The notes under the pieces are model-generated. The model saw only the letters and a list, made by a program, of their open reading frames with translations, did no database searches and was not told the DNA's origin. This document shows positions 57,534 through 64,000 of a stretch of DNA of 64,000 bases, in pieces; the first letter of the stretch is position 1, and each line of letters starts with the position of its first letter. The position numbers and the translations under genes are program-made. The stretch is from an uncultured Bacteroidia bacterium (GTDB lineage Bacteria > Bacteroidota > Bacteroidia > Bacteroidales > F082): positions 25,132-89,131 of the forward strand of contig CADBZW010000019.1 in assembly GCA_902799345.1 (NCBI GenBank), in the 5' to 3' direction.

Positions 57534-58671
57534 TTTTCACATCAAGAGCCTCTCGTAGCGCGTTTCCGATGAGCATAAACGCCAGCACGAGTAGCATGAT
57601 GGCGATACCCGGGAGGATGGCGAGGTAGGCGGCGTCAAGGATGATGAAGGCGTAGTTTTCCTTGATCATGCTGCCCCACGAGGGCATGGGAGGCTGCACG
57701 CCGATGCCCAGGAAACTCAAGCCTGCCTCCAGCAGGATGGCCGAAGCGAAGTTGGCCGCCGACACCACGATGATAGGGTTGAGGATGTTGGGTAGGATAT
57801 GCCGAAAGATGATACGCAAATTCTTGAAGCCTAATGCTTTGCCTGCCTCCACAAACGTCGTCTCGCGGATGGAGAGGATTTGTCCACGGACGATGCGTGC
57901 CACCTCGACCCACATGGTGAGACCCACGGCGATGAACACCTGTGCGATGCCCTTGCCCAAGGCGAAGGTGATGGCGATGACGAGCAGCAGGGTAGGGATG
58001 GACCACACCACGTTGATGAACCACACCACCGCGTCGTCGACCTTGCCACGGAAGAAGCCGCCCAGGCTACCCATGACGATGCCTATCATCAGGCTGAGCA
58101 GCACGGCGATGAAGCCCACGGTGAGGCTGATGCGGCTACCCAACACCAAGCGGCTGAGGAAGTCGCGCCCAAACTGGTCGGTGCCCAAAAGGAACTTACG
58201 GTGCTTCACGCAATGGCTTCTTATATAGGTGTCGGCCTCGGCGGCAGTCGCAAAGGCTTTCGCTGTGAGTTCTTGGTTGTCAAGGATTTCGGTTCTGGTG
58301 CTTTGGCTCTCCTCCGCCTGATAGAGATACACTGTCGTTGCGGTGGCATCCACGCGGAGGCTGTCGAAAGGCAGGTAGATGCAGTCGTCGGGCCGACCAT
58401 TGAAGAGGAACTGGAAGAACGGCGTCTTGGCGGGCGGCGTCTCCTTGGGCACCATCAGCATGTCGACCTCGAAGCCGGGTTTTTTCGTGCTGATTTCGAG
58501 GATCTGCCGGTTGGCGTTGGGTGTCTTGTCGGGGATGACGAGGTAGGCAAACAAAGCCAGCAAAGCCCAAAGGAGCACGAAGCCGCAAGAGGCCATCCCG
58601 AGCTTGTTGCTCCGGAACCGCTTCCATGCCAACGCTTTAGGGGATTGGTTTTGCTTCGGTTGTTCGTCCAT
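57529..58671 (-). CDS. Oligopeptide ABC transporter permease (OppC/DppC-like)
   Basis: 380 residues. Membrane helix near the N-terminus (MASCGFVLLWALLALFAYLVI), then a periplasmic insertion of about 110 residues (about 50-165), then five helices. The EAA loop (EAGKALGFKNLRIIFRHILPN) that contacts the ATPase is intact. A partner for the fused ATPase at 49546 is likely. No OppB-type permease or binding protein is nearby. Confidence 0.9.
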   Translation of the reverse strand: MDEQPKQNQSPKALAWKRFRSNKLGMASCGFVLLWALLALFAYLVIPDKTPNANRQILEISTKKPGFEVDMLMVPKETPPAKTPFFQFLFNGRPDDCIYLPFDSLRVDATATTVYLYQAEESQSTRTEILDNQELTAKAFATAAEADTYIRSHCVKHRKFLLGTDQFGRDFLSRLVLGSRISLTVGFIAVLLSLMIGIVMGSLGGFFRGKVDDAVVWFINVVWSIPTLLLVIAITFALGKGIAQVFIAVGLTMWVEVARIVRGQILSIRETTFVEAGKALGFKNLRIIFRHILPNILNPIIVVSAANFASAILLEAGLSFLGIGVQPPMPSWGSMIKENYAFIILDAAYLAILPGIAIMLLVLAFMLIGNALREALDVKN

Positions 58672-58695
58672 GGGTGCTTTTGTATTGCGCCGTCA

Positions 58696-58703
58696 AAAAT
58701 ACG
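58696..58703 (-). promoter_or_regulatory. -7 box for the permease gene
   Basis: TATTTTTG on the minus strand, 25 bases before the ATG. Confidence 0.65.
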
Positions 58704-58785
58704 GAATTCGCCCTTGATTTCGAGGTGAAAAGAAGAAAAATTGAAAAAAATGCACAAAAAGCATCGCTGTTATGGAAAAATGTTG

Positions 58786-58793
58786 TATTTTTG
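58786..58793 (+). promoter_or_regulatory. -7 box for tRNA-His
   Basis: TATTTTTG then CAGCC, 30 bases upstream of the tRNA. Confidence 0.7.
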
Positions 58794-58823
58794 CAGCCGA
58801 TTTCCGTGGGAACGGATCAGATG

Positions 58824-58897
58824 GTGGATTTAGCTCAGCTGGTTAGAGTACCGGATTGTGGTTCCGTGGGTCGTGGGTTCGAATCCCACATTCCACC
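58824..58897 (+). tRNA. tRNA-His (anticodon GTG)
   Basis: The anticodon loop TTGTGGT has GTG, and a G at 58823 sits where the extra G-1 of tRNA-His is expected. The acceptor GTGGATT/ATTCCAC and anticodon stem CCGGA/TCCGT each have one mismatch, so the gene is a little degenerate. CCA is not encoded. Confidence 0.9.
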
Positions 58898-58904
58898 CAG
58901 AAAG

Positions 58905-58932
58905 AAGAGGTTCGAGAGAGCCTCTTTTTTTT
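58905..58932 (+). terminator. Terminator after tRNA-His
   Basis: AAGAGG / CCTCTT stem followed by a T8 tract. Confidence 0.7.
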
Positions 58933-58935
58933 GTC

Positions 58936-59035
58936 CCGTGCATAGATTCCTTTCGGATTTTGAAGGCATGTCATGCCGACCGAGGAACGAGGGAGTGCAT
59001 CTATGCCTTCAAAATCCTCGGGGTGACATGCACGG
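58936..59035. repeat. Large composite inverted repeat (CCGTGCAT ... ATGCACGG)
   Basis: Outer arms CCGTGCAT and ATGCACGG. Inner arms GGATTTTGAAGGCAT and ATGCCTTCAAAATCC. The loop carries GTCATGCCGACCGAGGAACG, of the widespread GTCATGC...GGTGACA kind. It ends just before the ruvX promoter. Confidence 0.85.
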
Positions 59036-59050
59036 AAAGCGGAAAATTTG

Positions 59051-59058
59051 TATTTTTG
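59051..59058 (+). promoter_or_regulatory. -7 box for ruvX
   Basis: TATTTTTG then CACC, 19 bases before the ATG. Confidence 0.7.
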
Positions 59059-59076
59059 CACCTCAATTTAAACGAC

Positions 59077-59529
59077 ATGGCAAGGATAATGGCTATCGAC
59101 CTTGGACGCAAACGTAGCGGCATCGCCGTCACCGACCCGTTGCAGATCATCGCAAACGGGCTGACGACGGTGGAGTCGCACAAACTCGTCGACTTCGTGC
59201 TGAACTATGTGAAGCAAGAGGAGGTGGAGCAAATCGTCATCGGCGAGCCAAAGGACATGAAAAACAACCCTTCCGACTGCTCCAAGTACATCGAGCCTAT
59301 CGTCAACCGGCTGAAGAAGTTGCTGCCCGACATGAAGATCGTGCGCTACGACGAGCGTTTCACCTCAGTGATGGCACACCAGGCCATGATTGATGCTGGC
59401 CTCAGCAAGTCGCGCCGCCAGGACAAGGAACTCGTCGACACCATCGCCGCCACCATCATCCTGCAATCTTATATGGAATCAAAATCTTGTAGAGACGCGA
59501 TTAATCGCGTCTCTACCAACAATCAATAA
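59077..59529 (+). CDS. ruvX: RuvX (YqgF) Holliday-junction resolvase-like / pre-16S rRNA nuclease
   Basis: 150 residues with the start at MARIMAIDLGRKRSGIA. An RNase H fold protein that matures the 16S rRNA 5' end. Motifs are IDLGRKRSGIAVTD, VIGEPKDMKNNP and RYDERFTSVMAHQAM, with the last acidic residue in DKELVDTIAATIIL. The family is usually 135-140 residues. Here the last 13 residues (CRDAINRVSTNNQ) come from a 28-bp palindrome plus a few bases, so the gene has been lengthened. Confidence 0.92.
   Translation: MARIMAIDLGRKRSGIAVTDPLQIIANGLTTVESHKLVDFVLNYVKQEEVEQIVIGEPKDMKNNPSDCSKYIEPIVNRLKKLLPDMKIVRYDERFTSVMAHQAMIDAGLSKSRRQDKELVDTIAATIILQSYMESKSCRDAINRVSTNNQ
59489..59516. repeat. 28-bp perfect palindrome at the 3' end of ruvX
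   Basis: GTAGAGACG, core CGATTAATCG, CGTCTCTAC. It is read as RDAINRVST in the ruvX frame. Confidence 0.92.
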
Positions 59530-59533
59530 AACA

Positions 59534-60103
59534 ATGATTTTACCTATCGTAGCCTACGGCCACCCCACCCTAAAGGCCATCGCCCAGCCCGTCACCCCCG
59601 ATTATCCTGAATTGGGCACCCTCATACAAGACATGTGGGAGACGCTGGCCCATTCCGAAGGCGTCGGCCTCGCCGCACCACAAGTCAACAAGTCCATCCA
59701 ACTCTTCCTCGTCGACGGCAACCCGTTCTATCCCGACTATCCGGCCGCCAAGGACTTCAAGCAGGTCTTCATCAATGCCGAGCTGCTGGAGGCCTCCGAA
59801 GAGATGGAACCTTTTAGGGAAGGCTGCCTCAGCCTGCCCAATATCTACGAGGAGGTGATGCGTCCCAACAAGATTCGCCTCAAATACCTCGACGAGAACT
59901 TCCAAGAGCACGAGGAGGTCTTCGAAGGCATCCGCGCCCGCATCATCCAACACGAGTACGAACACCTGCAAGGCCATGTGTTTGTCGACGATATCGCGCC
60001 GCTGCGTAAGACCCTGCTGCAAGGCAAGCTCCGCGCCATCAGCGAAGGCAAGTGCGACGTGGACTACCGCATGATTTTCCCACGCAAGAAAAAACATAGA
60101 TAA
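59534..60103 (+). CDS. def: Peptide deformylase
   Basis: 189 residues. It removes the N-formyl group from new proteins. The three motifs are GVGLAAPQV, EGCLSLPNIYEEV (EGCLS) and IIQHEYEHLQGHV (HExxH type: HEYEH). The Cys and two His bind the metal. It starts 4 bases after ruvX and lies upstream of a TPR lipoprotein. Confidence 0.95.
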   Translation: MILPIVAYGHPTLKAIAQPVTPDYPELGTLIQDMWETLAHSEGVGLAAPQVNKSIQLFLVDGNPFYPDYPAAKDFKQVFINAELLEASEEMEPFREGCLSLPNIYEEVMRPNKIRLKYLDENFQEHEEVFEGIRARIIQHEYEHLQGHVFVDDIAPLRKTLLQGKLRAISEGKCDVDYRMIFPRKKKHR

Positions 60104-60114
60104 AAACGAATACG

Positions 60115-60660
60115 ATGAAAAAGACTTTGAGAATGATGGTTGTCGTCGGGTTGGCATTGGCCATGTTTGCTTGCGGCAACAAAGAACAGAAACTCACGCT
60201 CGACGACCTCAGGGCGGCACAGGCGACCTTGTTCAACCAGGACCGCAGCGTCAACGAGGCAGTGGCACCCGAGGTGGCGGAGAAATACTGCCAGTTTGTG
60301 AAGCAGAACCCCGACGACTCCACCGCTGCCCAATGGCTCTATCATGCCATGGAAATCAACGTGCTGCTGAAGGATGCCGAAAAGAGCGCTGCGATTTGCG
60401 ACCAGCTGACCACCAACTATCCCGAGTCGAGCTGGGCACCGATGAGCCTTTTCCTGATGGGTTCGTATGTCTATAACGACCAACTCAACGACACGGCAAA
60501 GGCCCATGTCATGTTCCAACGCCTGATTGACGAATATCCCGATAGCGAGCTCGTCGACGACGCCCAGAAGTCCATCGAATACCTCGGCCTCACGCCTGAG
60601 GAAATCATGGCGCGCATCATGATGCAGCAGATGGAGGATGATGGCGCTTTTGACGAATGA
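60115..60660 (+). CDS. TPR lipoprotein
   Basis: 181 residues. Lipobox AMFACGNK gives a lipidated Cys at about 20. The rest is helical with TPR-like repeats (AEKYCQFVKQNPDDSTAAQW, AAICDQLTTNYPESSWAPMS, AHVMFQRLIDEYPDSELVDD) similar to BamD-type proteins. It may help outer-membrane assembly or act as a scaffold; the short length and lack of conserved partners leave the role open. Confidence 0.75.
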   Translation: MKKTLRMMVVVGLALAMFACGNKEQKLTLDDLRAAQATLFNQDRSVNEAVAPEVAEKYCQFVKQNPDDSTAAQWLYHAMEINVLLKDAEKSAAICDQLTTNYPESSWAPMSLFLMGSYVYNDQLNDTAKAHVMFQRLIDEYPDSELVDDAQKSIEYLGLTPEEIMARIMMQQMEDDGAFDE

Positions 60661-60682
60661 GGCGCTTCTGTATTGATACACA

Positions 60683-60713
60683 AAAAAAGCCTGCGTGTTA
60701 ACGCAGGCTTTTT
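60683..60713. terminator. Bidirectional terminator between TPR lipoprotein and metK
   Basis: AAAAGCCTGCGT-GTTA-ACGCAGGCTTTTT with A/T runs on both sides, serving both converging genes. Confidence 0.9.
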
Positions 60714-60716
60714 CGT

Positions 60717-61991
60717 TTAGCAGCCAAAGGCTTCTTTTAGTTTGTCCACCAAGTCGAGTTTCTCCCAAGCGAAGAACTCCACGTCTTTGTAGGTCTTGCC
60801 GTCCTTCTCGTAGGTGGTGTCGTCCTTGTAGTGCACTTCGACAGGCTCGATGACGGGCTTTCTGCCGAAGTGACCATAGGATGCCGTCCTCTCGAAGATG
60901 GGGTTGGTGAGGCCGAAGCGCTTCACGATGAAGTAAGGTCTCAGGTCGACTAAGTCTTTCACCTTGAGGGCAATCTCGGCGTCGCTCATCTTGACGTGCG
61001 AGGTGCCTTCGGTGTTGATGTAGAAGCCCACAGGCTCGGCCTTGCCGATGGCGTAGGCAATCTGCACCAGCACTTGGTCGCAGACGCCGGCAGCCACGAG
61101 GTTCTTGGCGATGTGGCGTGCGGCATAGGCTGCCGAGCGGTCCACCTTCGAGCTGTCCTTGCCCGAGAAGGCGCCGCCGCCGTGGGCACCGCGACCGCCG
61201 TAGGTGTCGACGATGATCTTACGACCCGTCACGCCCGCGTCGCCGTGGGGACCGCCGATGACGAACTTGCCCGTCGGGTTCACGTAGAGTTTCATGTCGT
61301 CGCCGAAGAGTTTCTTCAAGCGGGCAGGCAGTTGTTTCTTGACCCTCGGGATGAGGATGTGGCGCACGTCGGCCTCGATCTTCTCCTGCATGAACTTGTC
61401 GTTCTTCAGGAACTCGTCGTGTTGCGTGCTGATGACGATGGTGTCGATGCGTAGGGGCTTCCAGCCTTCGTCATATTCCACCGTCACCTGCGACTTGGCG
61501 TCGGGGCGGAGGTACTTCATGTGGCGACCTTCTTTGCGGATGGCTGCCAGCTCTTGCAGCAGCATGTGTGCCAGGTCGATGGTGAGCGGCATGTAGTTCT
61601 CGGTCTCCTTGCAGGCGAAGCCGAACATCATGCCTTGGTCGCCGGCGCCCTGGTCTTCAGGCTTTTGGCGTCCAACGCCTTGGTAGATGTCGTTTGACTG
61701 TCCGTGCAGGGCCGACATGACGCCGCACGACTGCGCGTCGAACTGATACTCCGACTTGTTGTATCCGATTTTGTCGATGACACGGCGTGCCACATCGGGC
61801 ACTTCGACGTAGGCATTGGTGCGGATTTCGCCCGCCACCACGACGAGGCCTGTGGTCACTAAGGTTTCGCAAGCCACCTTAGAGGTGGGGTCTTGGCTGA
61901 GAGTCGCGTCCAGAATGGCATCCGAGATCTGGTCGGCTACCTTGTCGGGATGACCCGCTGAGACGGATTCTGAAGTGAAATAATAACCCAT
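60717..61991 (-). CDS. metK: S-adenosylmethionine synthetase
   Basis: 424 residues. It makes SAM from methionine and ATP. Motifs are [16 protein letters not shown] at the start, [40 protein letters not shown] and the C-terminal [11 protein letters not shown]. It is slightly longer than the E. coli enzyme (384), with the extra part spread over loops, as in Bacteroidota. A probable SAM-II riboswitch lies in the leader, which would turn it off when SAM is plentiful. Confidence 0.95.
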   Translation of the reverse strand: MGYYFTSESVSAGHPDKVADQISDAILDATLSQDPTSKVACETLVTTGLVVVAGEIRTNAYVEVPDVARRVIDKIGYNKSEYQFDAQSCGVMSALHGQSNDIYQGVGRQKPEDQGAGDQGMMFGFACKETENYMPLTIDLAHMLLQELAAIRKEGRHMKYLRPDAKSQVTVEYDEGWKPLRIDTIVISTQHDEFLKNDKFMQEKIEADVRHILIPRVKKQLPARLKKLFGDDMKLYVNPTGKFVIGGPHGDAGVTGRKIIVDTYGGRGAHGGGAFSGKDSSKVDRSAAYAARHIAKNLVAAGVCDQVLVQIAYAIGKAEPVGFYINTEGTSHVKMSDAEIALKVKDLVDLRPYFIVKRFGLTNPIFERTASYGHFGRKPVIEPVEVHYKDDTTYEKDGKTYKDVEFFAWEKLDLVDKLKEAFGC

Positions 61992-62049
61992 AACAAATTG
62001 TTTATTAGTTAGTTAATAATAAATTTGTGTGGGAAGTGTTGACTGAAAG

Positions 62050-62074
62050 GGTCCTTCGGCAGGCTCAGGAACCC
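62050..62074. repeat. TTCGGCAGGCTCAGG element inside the metK leader
   Basis: GGGTCC..GGAACCC arms with CTTCGGCAGGCTCAGG between, a variant of the element at 7523 and 48590. It lies between the riboswitch and the metK start. Confidence 0.65.
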
Positions 62075-62083
62075 AAGGAAAAA

Positions 62084-62138
62084 GCATTGGTTTAGCATTT
62101 TTTCTTGTGGTTGCAATCAAATCAAATCTTTCCACGTT
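62084..62138 (-). promoter_or_regulatory. Candidate SAM-II riboswitch upstream of metK
   Basis: On the minus strand the leader begins just after the promoter with GTGG, then GATTTGATTTGATTGCAACCAC. It continues AAGAAAAAATGCTAAACC and AATGC. The first stem is GTGG/CCAC and the loop segment ATTG can pair with CAAT after GCTAAA. That is the SAM-II pseudoknot plan. The conserved parts GATTT, TTGCAA and AAAATGCTAAA are all there. The identification is by eye. Confidence 0.62.
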
Positions 62139-62145
62139 GCGGGTG

Positions 62146-62153
62146 CAAAAATA
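62146..62153 (-). promoter_or_regulatory. -7 box for metK
   Basis: TATTTTTG then CACCCG on the minus strand; the transcript would start about 62140, at the edge of the riboswitch. Confidence 0.75.
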
Positions 62154-62186
62154 CAAAAAAAAATGAGAGCGATAGCATCGCTCTCA
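62154..62186 (-). terminator. Terminator of the gldA-like gene
   Basis: GAGAGCGAT-AGC-ATCGCTCTC with a T9 tract on the minus strand. The T tract runs into the metK promoter. Confidence 0.85.
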
Positions 62187-62189
62187 AAT

Positions 62190-63098
62190 TTATTTTGTCA
62201 GCTTCTGGAACGCCTCCTCAATACTTAAATCCTCTTTCTGCAAGGTCTTGATGATGAGGTTGTTGTCGACCGACCACTTCATCAAGCTGGCACGGATGTC
62301 GGTGTCGCCCTGCGGCTCGAGGATCCAGTGGTTGCCTTTGACGCGTTGCACGCGGCCTACTTGCGGGATGCCACGCAACAGCACCTCGTCCACCTCGTTC
62401 TCAAACTCCACGACGACGACGTTGCTGGCCGAGTTGTCCTGTTTCAGGTTCTCGATCTTGTCGTCGGCCACCACCACACCTTTATTAATAATAATGGCGC
62501 GTTCGCAGATGGCTTCCACCTCCTGCATGATGTGGGTGCTGAGCAGCACGGTCTTCTCTTTGCCGAGGTTGGAGATGAGGTTGCGGATGTCGATGAGCTG
62601 GTTGGGGTCGAGGCCGGAGGTAGGCTCGTCGAGGATGAGCACCTGCGGGTCGTGCATCATGGCTTGGGCGAGGCCGACGCGCTGGCGGTAGCCTTTCGAC
62701 AAGGCCCCGATCTTCTTGTGTGCTTCGATGCCGAGGCCTGTCTCGTCAATCATCGCTTCAATGCGCTTGTGGGCGGCTTCGCCTTTCAGCTGGTGGACGC
62801 CGGCCACGAACTCAAGGTATTCGCGGACGTACATGTCCAAGTAGAGAGGATTGTGTTCCGGCAGGTAGCCCACGATGCGCTTGACGGCCATCGGGTCGTC
62901 CATGACGTCGTGCCCTTCCACGCTCACTGTGCCCGAGGTGGGCGGGATGAAGCAGGTGATGATTTTCATCAGCGTCGACTTGCCTGCACCGTTGGGCCCG
63001 AGCAGTCCGACGATACCTTTATTAATAGTGAGCGTCACGTCATTGAGGGCGAGTTGCTCGCCGTATTGTTTGGTGATATGGTTGATTTGGATGGACAT
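62190..63098 (-). CDS. gldA: ABC transporter ATPase, GldA-like
   Basis: 302 residues with the start at MSIQINHITKQYG. Single nucleotide-binding domain: GLLGPNGAGKSTLM, LSKGYRQRVGLAQAM, VLILDEPTSGLDPNQ, with a C-terminal extension of about 80 residues (NVVVVEFENEVDEVLLRGI). The sequence type is that of GldA, the ATPase of the gliding-associated exporter in Bacteroidota; in non-gliding Bacteroidales it is an exporter of unknown cargo. No permease is adjacent in the window. Confidence 0.82.
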   Translation of the reverse strand: MSIQINHITKQYGEQLALNDVTLTINKGIVGLLGPNGAGKSTLMKIITCFIPPTSGTVSVEGHDVMDDPMAVKRIVGYLPEHNPLYLDMYVREYLEFVAGVHQLKGEAAHKRIEAMIDETGLGIEAHKKIGALSKGYRQRVGLAQAMMHDPQVLILDEPTSGLDPNQLIDIRNLISNLGKEKTVLLSTHIMQEVEAICERAIIINKGVVVADDKIENLKQDNSASNVVVVEFENEVDEVLLRGIPQVGRVQRVKGNHWILEPQGDTDIRASLMKWSVDNNLIIKTLQKEDLSIEEAFQKLTK

Positions 63099-63256
63099 CT
63101 TAGTTGTTTTTGCGGCTGCAAAGATAGGAAAAAACAAAAAGACGCGAGACTTCGAGACGCGAGACGTGAGACTTTTTTGTTGTCCCCAAGTCCCGCAGTC
63201 CCGCGTCTCGCGTCAAAAAAATACAATTAATGTATTGCTAGTAACCAAAAAAGTAG

Positions 63257-63264
63257 TACTTTTG
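63257..63264 (+). promoter_or_regulatory. First upstream -7 box before rplM
   Basis: TACTTTTG then CGGCC. It is followed by CGTTAG ... CTAACG arms (about 63271 and 63305), which could form a hairpin in the leader. Confidence 0.6.
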
Positions 63265-63374
63265 CGGCCTCGTTAGTAAAGTCCATCATCGGTCTTCTGA
63301 ACGCGCTAACGCATTGATTTATGGGCGAAAATGAATTAATGCAAAAAAAAGTTGGAGCGTAAAGGAGAAAGGTG

Positions 63375-63382
63375 TATTTTTG
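63375..63382 (+). promoter_or_regulatory. Second -7 box before rplM
   Basis: TATTTTTG then CACGCCC, with TTG 20 bases upstream. It lies 58 bases ahead of the ATG. Confidence 0.7.
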
Positions 63383-63439
63383 CACGCCCAAAAATAGGGT
63401 AGTGTCTTATAGAATTGGATAAACATTATTAAACACAAA

Positions 63440-63904
63440 ATGAACTACTTAAGTTACAAGACAGTAAGCGTCAACAAAGAGAATGCCAACAAGAAATGGT
63501 ATGTCGTCGACGCTGAAGGACAAATCCTCGGCCGTCTGGCTAGCGAGGTTGCCATGATTCTGCGTGGCAAAAGGAAGGCATGCTTTACTCCCCACAGCGA
63601 TTGTGGTGATAATGTCATCATCATCAATGCAGAGAAAGTGGTCCTGACCGGAAACAAATTCACCCAGAGGTACTACATGCGCTACACGGGCTATCCGGGT
63701 GGCCAGCGTACCAGAACCGTTGCCGAGTACATGAAGCGCAAGCCCACGTTCGTCCTCGAACACGCCGTGCGCGGCATGCTCCCCAAGAACAAGCTTGGCG
63801 ACGCCATCTTCAAGAACCTCTACGTTTACGAAGGTCCCAACCACAACCACGAGGCACAACAGCCCCAAGAACTCAAAATCAACACAATTAAGAATAAAGA
63901 CTAA
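63440..63904 (+). CDS. rplM: 50S ribosomal protein L13
   Basis: 154 residues, the usual size for Bacteroidota. Family features are WYVVDAEGQILGRLASEVAM, GDNVIIINAEKVVLTGNK, YMRYTGYPGGQRTRT and AVRGMLPKNKLG. It forms the standard rplM-rpsI pair, with rpsI starting 2 bases after its stop codon. Confidence 0.97.
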   Translation: MNYLSYKTVSVNKENANKKWYVVDAEGQILGRLASEVAMILRGKRKACFTPHSDCGDNVIIINAEKVVLTGNKFTQRYYMRYTGYPGGQRTRTVAEYMKRKPTFVLEHAVRGMLPKNKLGDAIFKNLYVYEGPNHNHEAQQPQELKINTIKNKD

Positions 63905-63906
63905 TC

Positions 63907-64000
63907 ATGGAAGTTATCAACGCTTTAGGTAGAAGAAAGACCGCCGTTGCCCGTATCTATATGAAGGCCGGCAGTGGTAACATTACGGTGAACAAGCGCG
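63907..64000 (+). CDS. rpsI: 30S ribosomal protein S9 (cut by window end)
   Basis: Only the first 31 codons are visible: MEVINALGRRKTAVARIYMK and then AGSGNITVNKR. The GRRKTAVARIY motif is that of S9. It follows rplM directly. Confidence 0.95.
   Translation, partial: MEVINALGRRKTAVARIYMKAGSGNITVNKR

Larger units (their letters stand above)
63099..63439. repeat. 341-base gene-free region: gldA promoter, GGGACT repeat, tandem rplM promoters
   Basis: CAAAGATA (63119-63126, TATCTTTG on the minus strand) serves the gldA-like gene. GACGCGAGACTTCGAGACGCG faces GTCCCGCAGTCCCGCGTC (63140-63214), the third copy of that repeat. Two plus-strand boxes for rplM follow. No gene is supported. Confidence 0.75.

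Overview
The window is a piece of a Bacteroidota chromosome, most likely from an uncultured or host-associated Bacteroidales. Four observations point there. Promoters carry the Bacteroidetes -7 box TAnnTTTG. Large secreted proteins end in type IX secretion (T9SS) C-terminal domains. The complete Bat aerotolerance cluster is present. The conserved block ftsX-DUF3098-uppP-truB-queA is also present. No phage, IS transposase, rRNA operon or CRISPR array was seen. Both window ends cut a gene: a TPR regulator on the left and rpsI on the right.

Layout. 1-9.2 kb: a TPR membrane regulator, two paralogous T9SS-exported surface proteins (BspA-like LRR and GLUG-like repeats) and two lipoproteins. 9.3-10.7 kb: a DUF234 ATPase gene lying between two copies of one hairpin repeat. 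10.9-15.8 kb (minus): a five-domain flavin/iron-sulfur redox fusion and aspartokinase. 15.9-25.3 kb: moxR (frameshifted), DUF58, a DUF4381-like gene, then batA-B-C-D-E; BatC carries four extra InlB-B-like repeats. 25.4-28.4 kb: a T9SS beta-propeller-like protein. 28.4-37.4 kb: biotin-dependent acyl-CoA (methylcrotonyl-CoA-like) carboxylase alpha, an acyl-CoA dehydrogenase, rlmN, a GH97 glycosidase, an outer-membrane protein and the carboxylase beta subunit. 37.5-42.3 kb: ftsX-DUF3098-uppP-truB-queA and an ORF6N protein. 42.4-49.2 kb: an M49-like peptidase lipoprotein, a ParE-type toxin-antitoxin pair, a large T9SS protein and a small protein with a sorting-signal-like tail. 49.5-58.7 kb: a fused oligopeptide ABC ATPase, an M64 peptidase, cvpA, a DUF4294 protein, clpX-clpP-tig behind tRNA-Leu, and an oligopeptide permease. 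58.8-64 kb: tRNA-His, ruvX, def, a TPR lipoprotein, metK with a probable SAM-II riboswitch, gldA-like, rplM and rpsI.

The strongest unexplained signal is a dense set of dispersed palindromic repeats. A 28-bp family (GTAGAGACG, a 10-nt palindromic core, CGTCTCTAC) lies between genes, supplies stop codons, and sits in frame inside the C-terminal domains of two T9SS proteins and at the end of RuvX. A second element (core TTCGACAGGCTCAGG) is also translated, as PSTGSG, in two secreted proteins. This resembles the protein-coding palindromic elements of Rickettsia. Other candidates are a roughly 50-nt minus-strand RNA after truB and a branched structured element at 49.35-49.43 kb. All functional calls rest on reading motifs by eye; no database search was possible.
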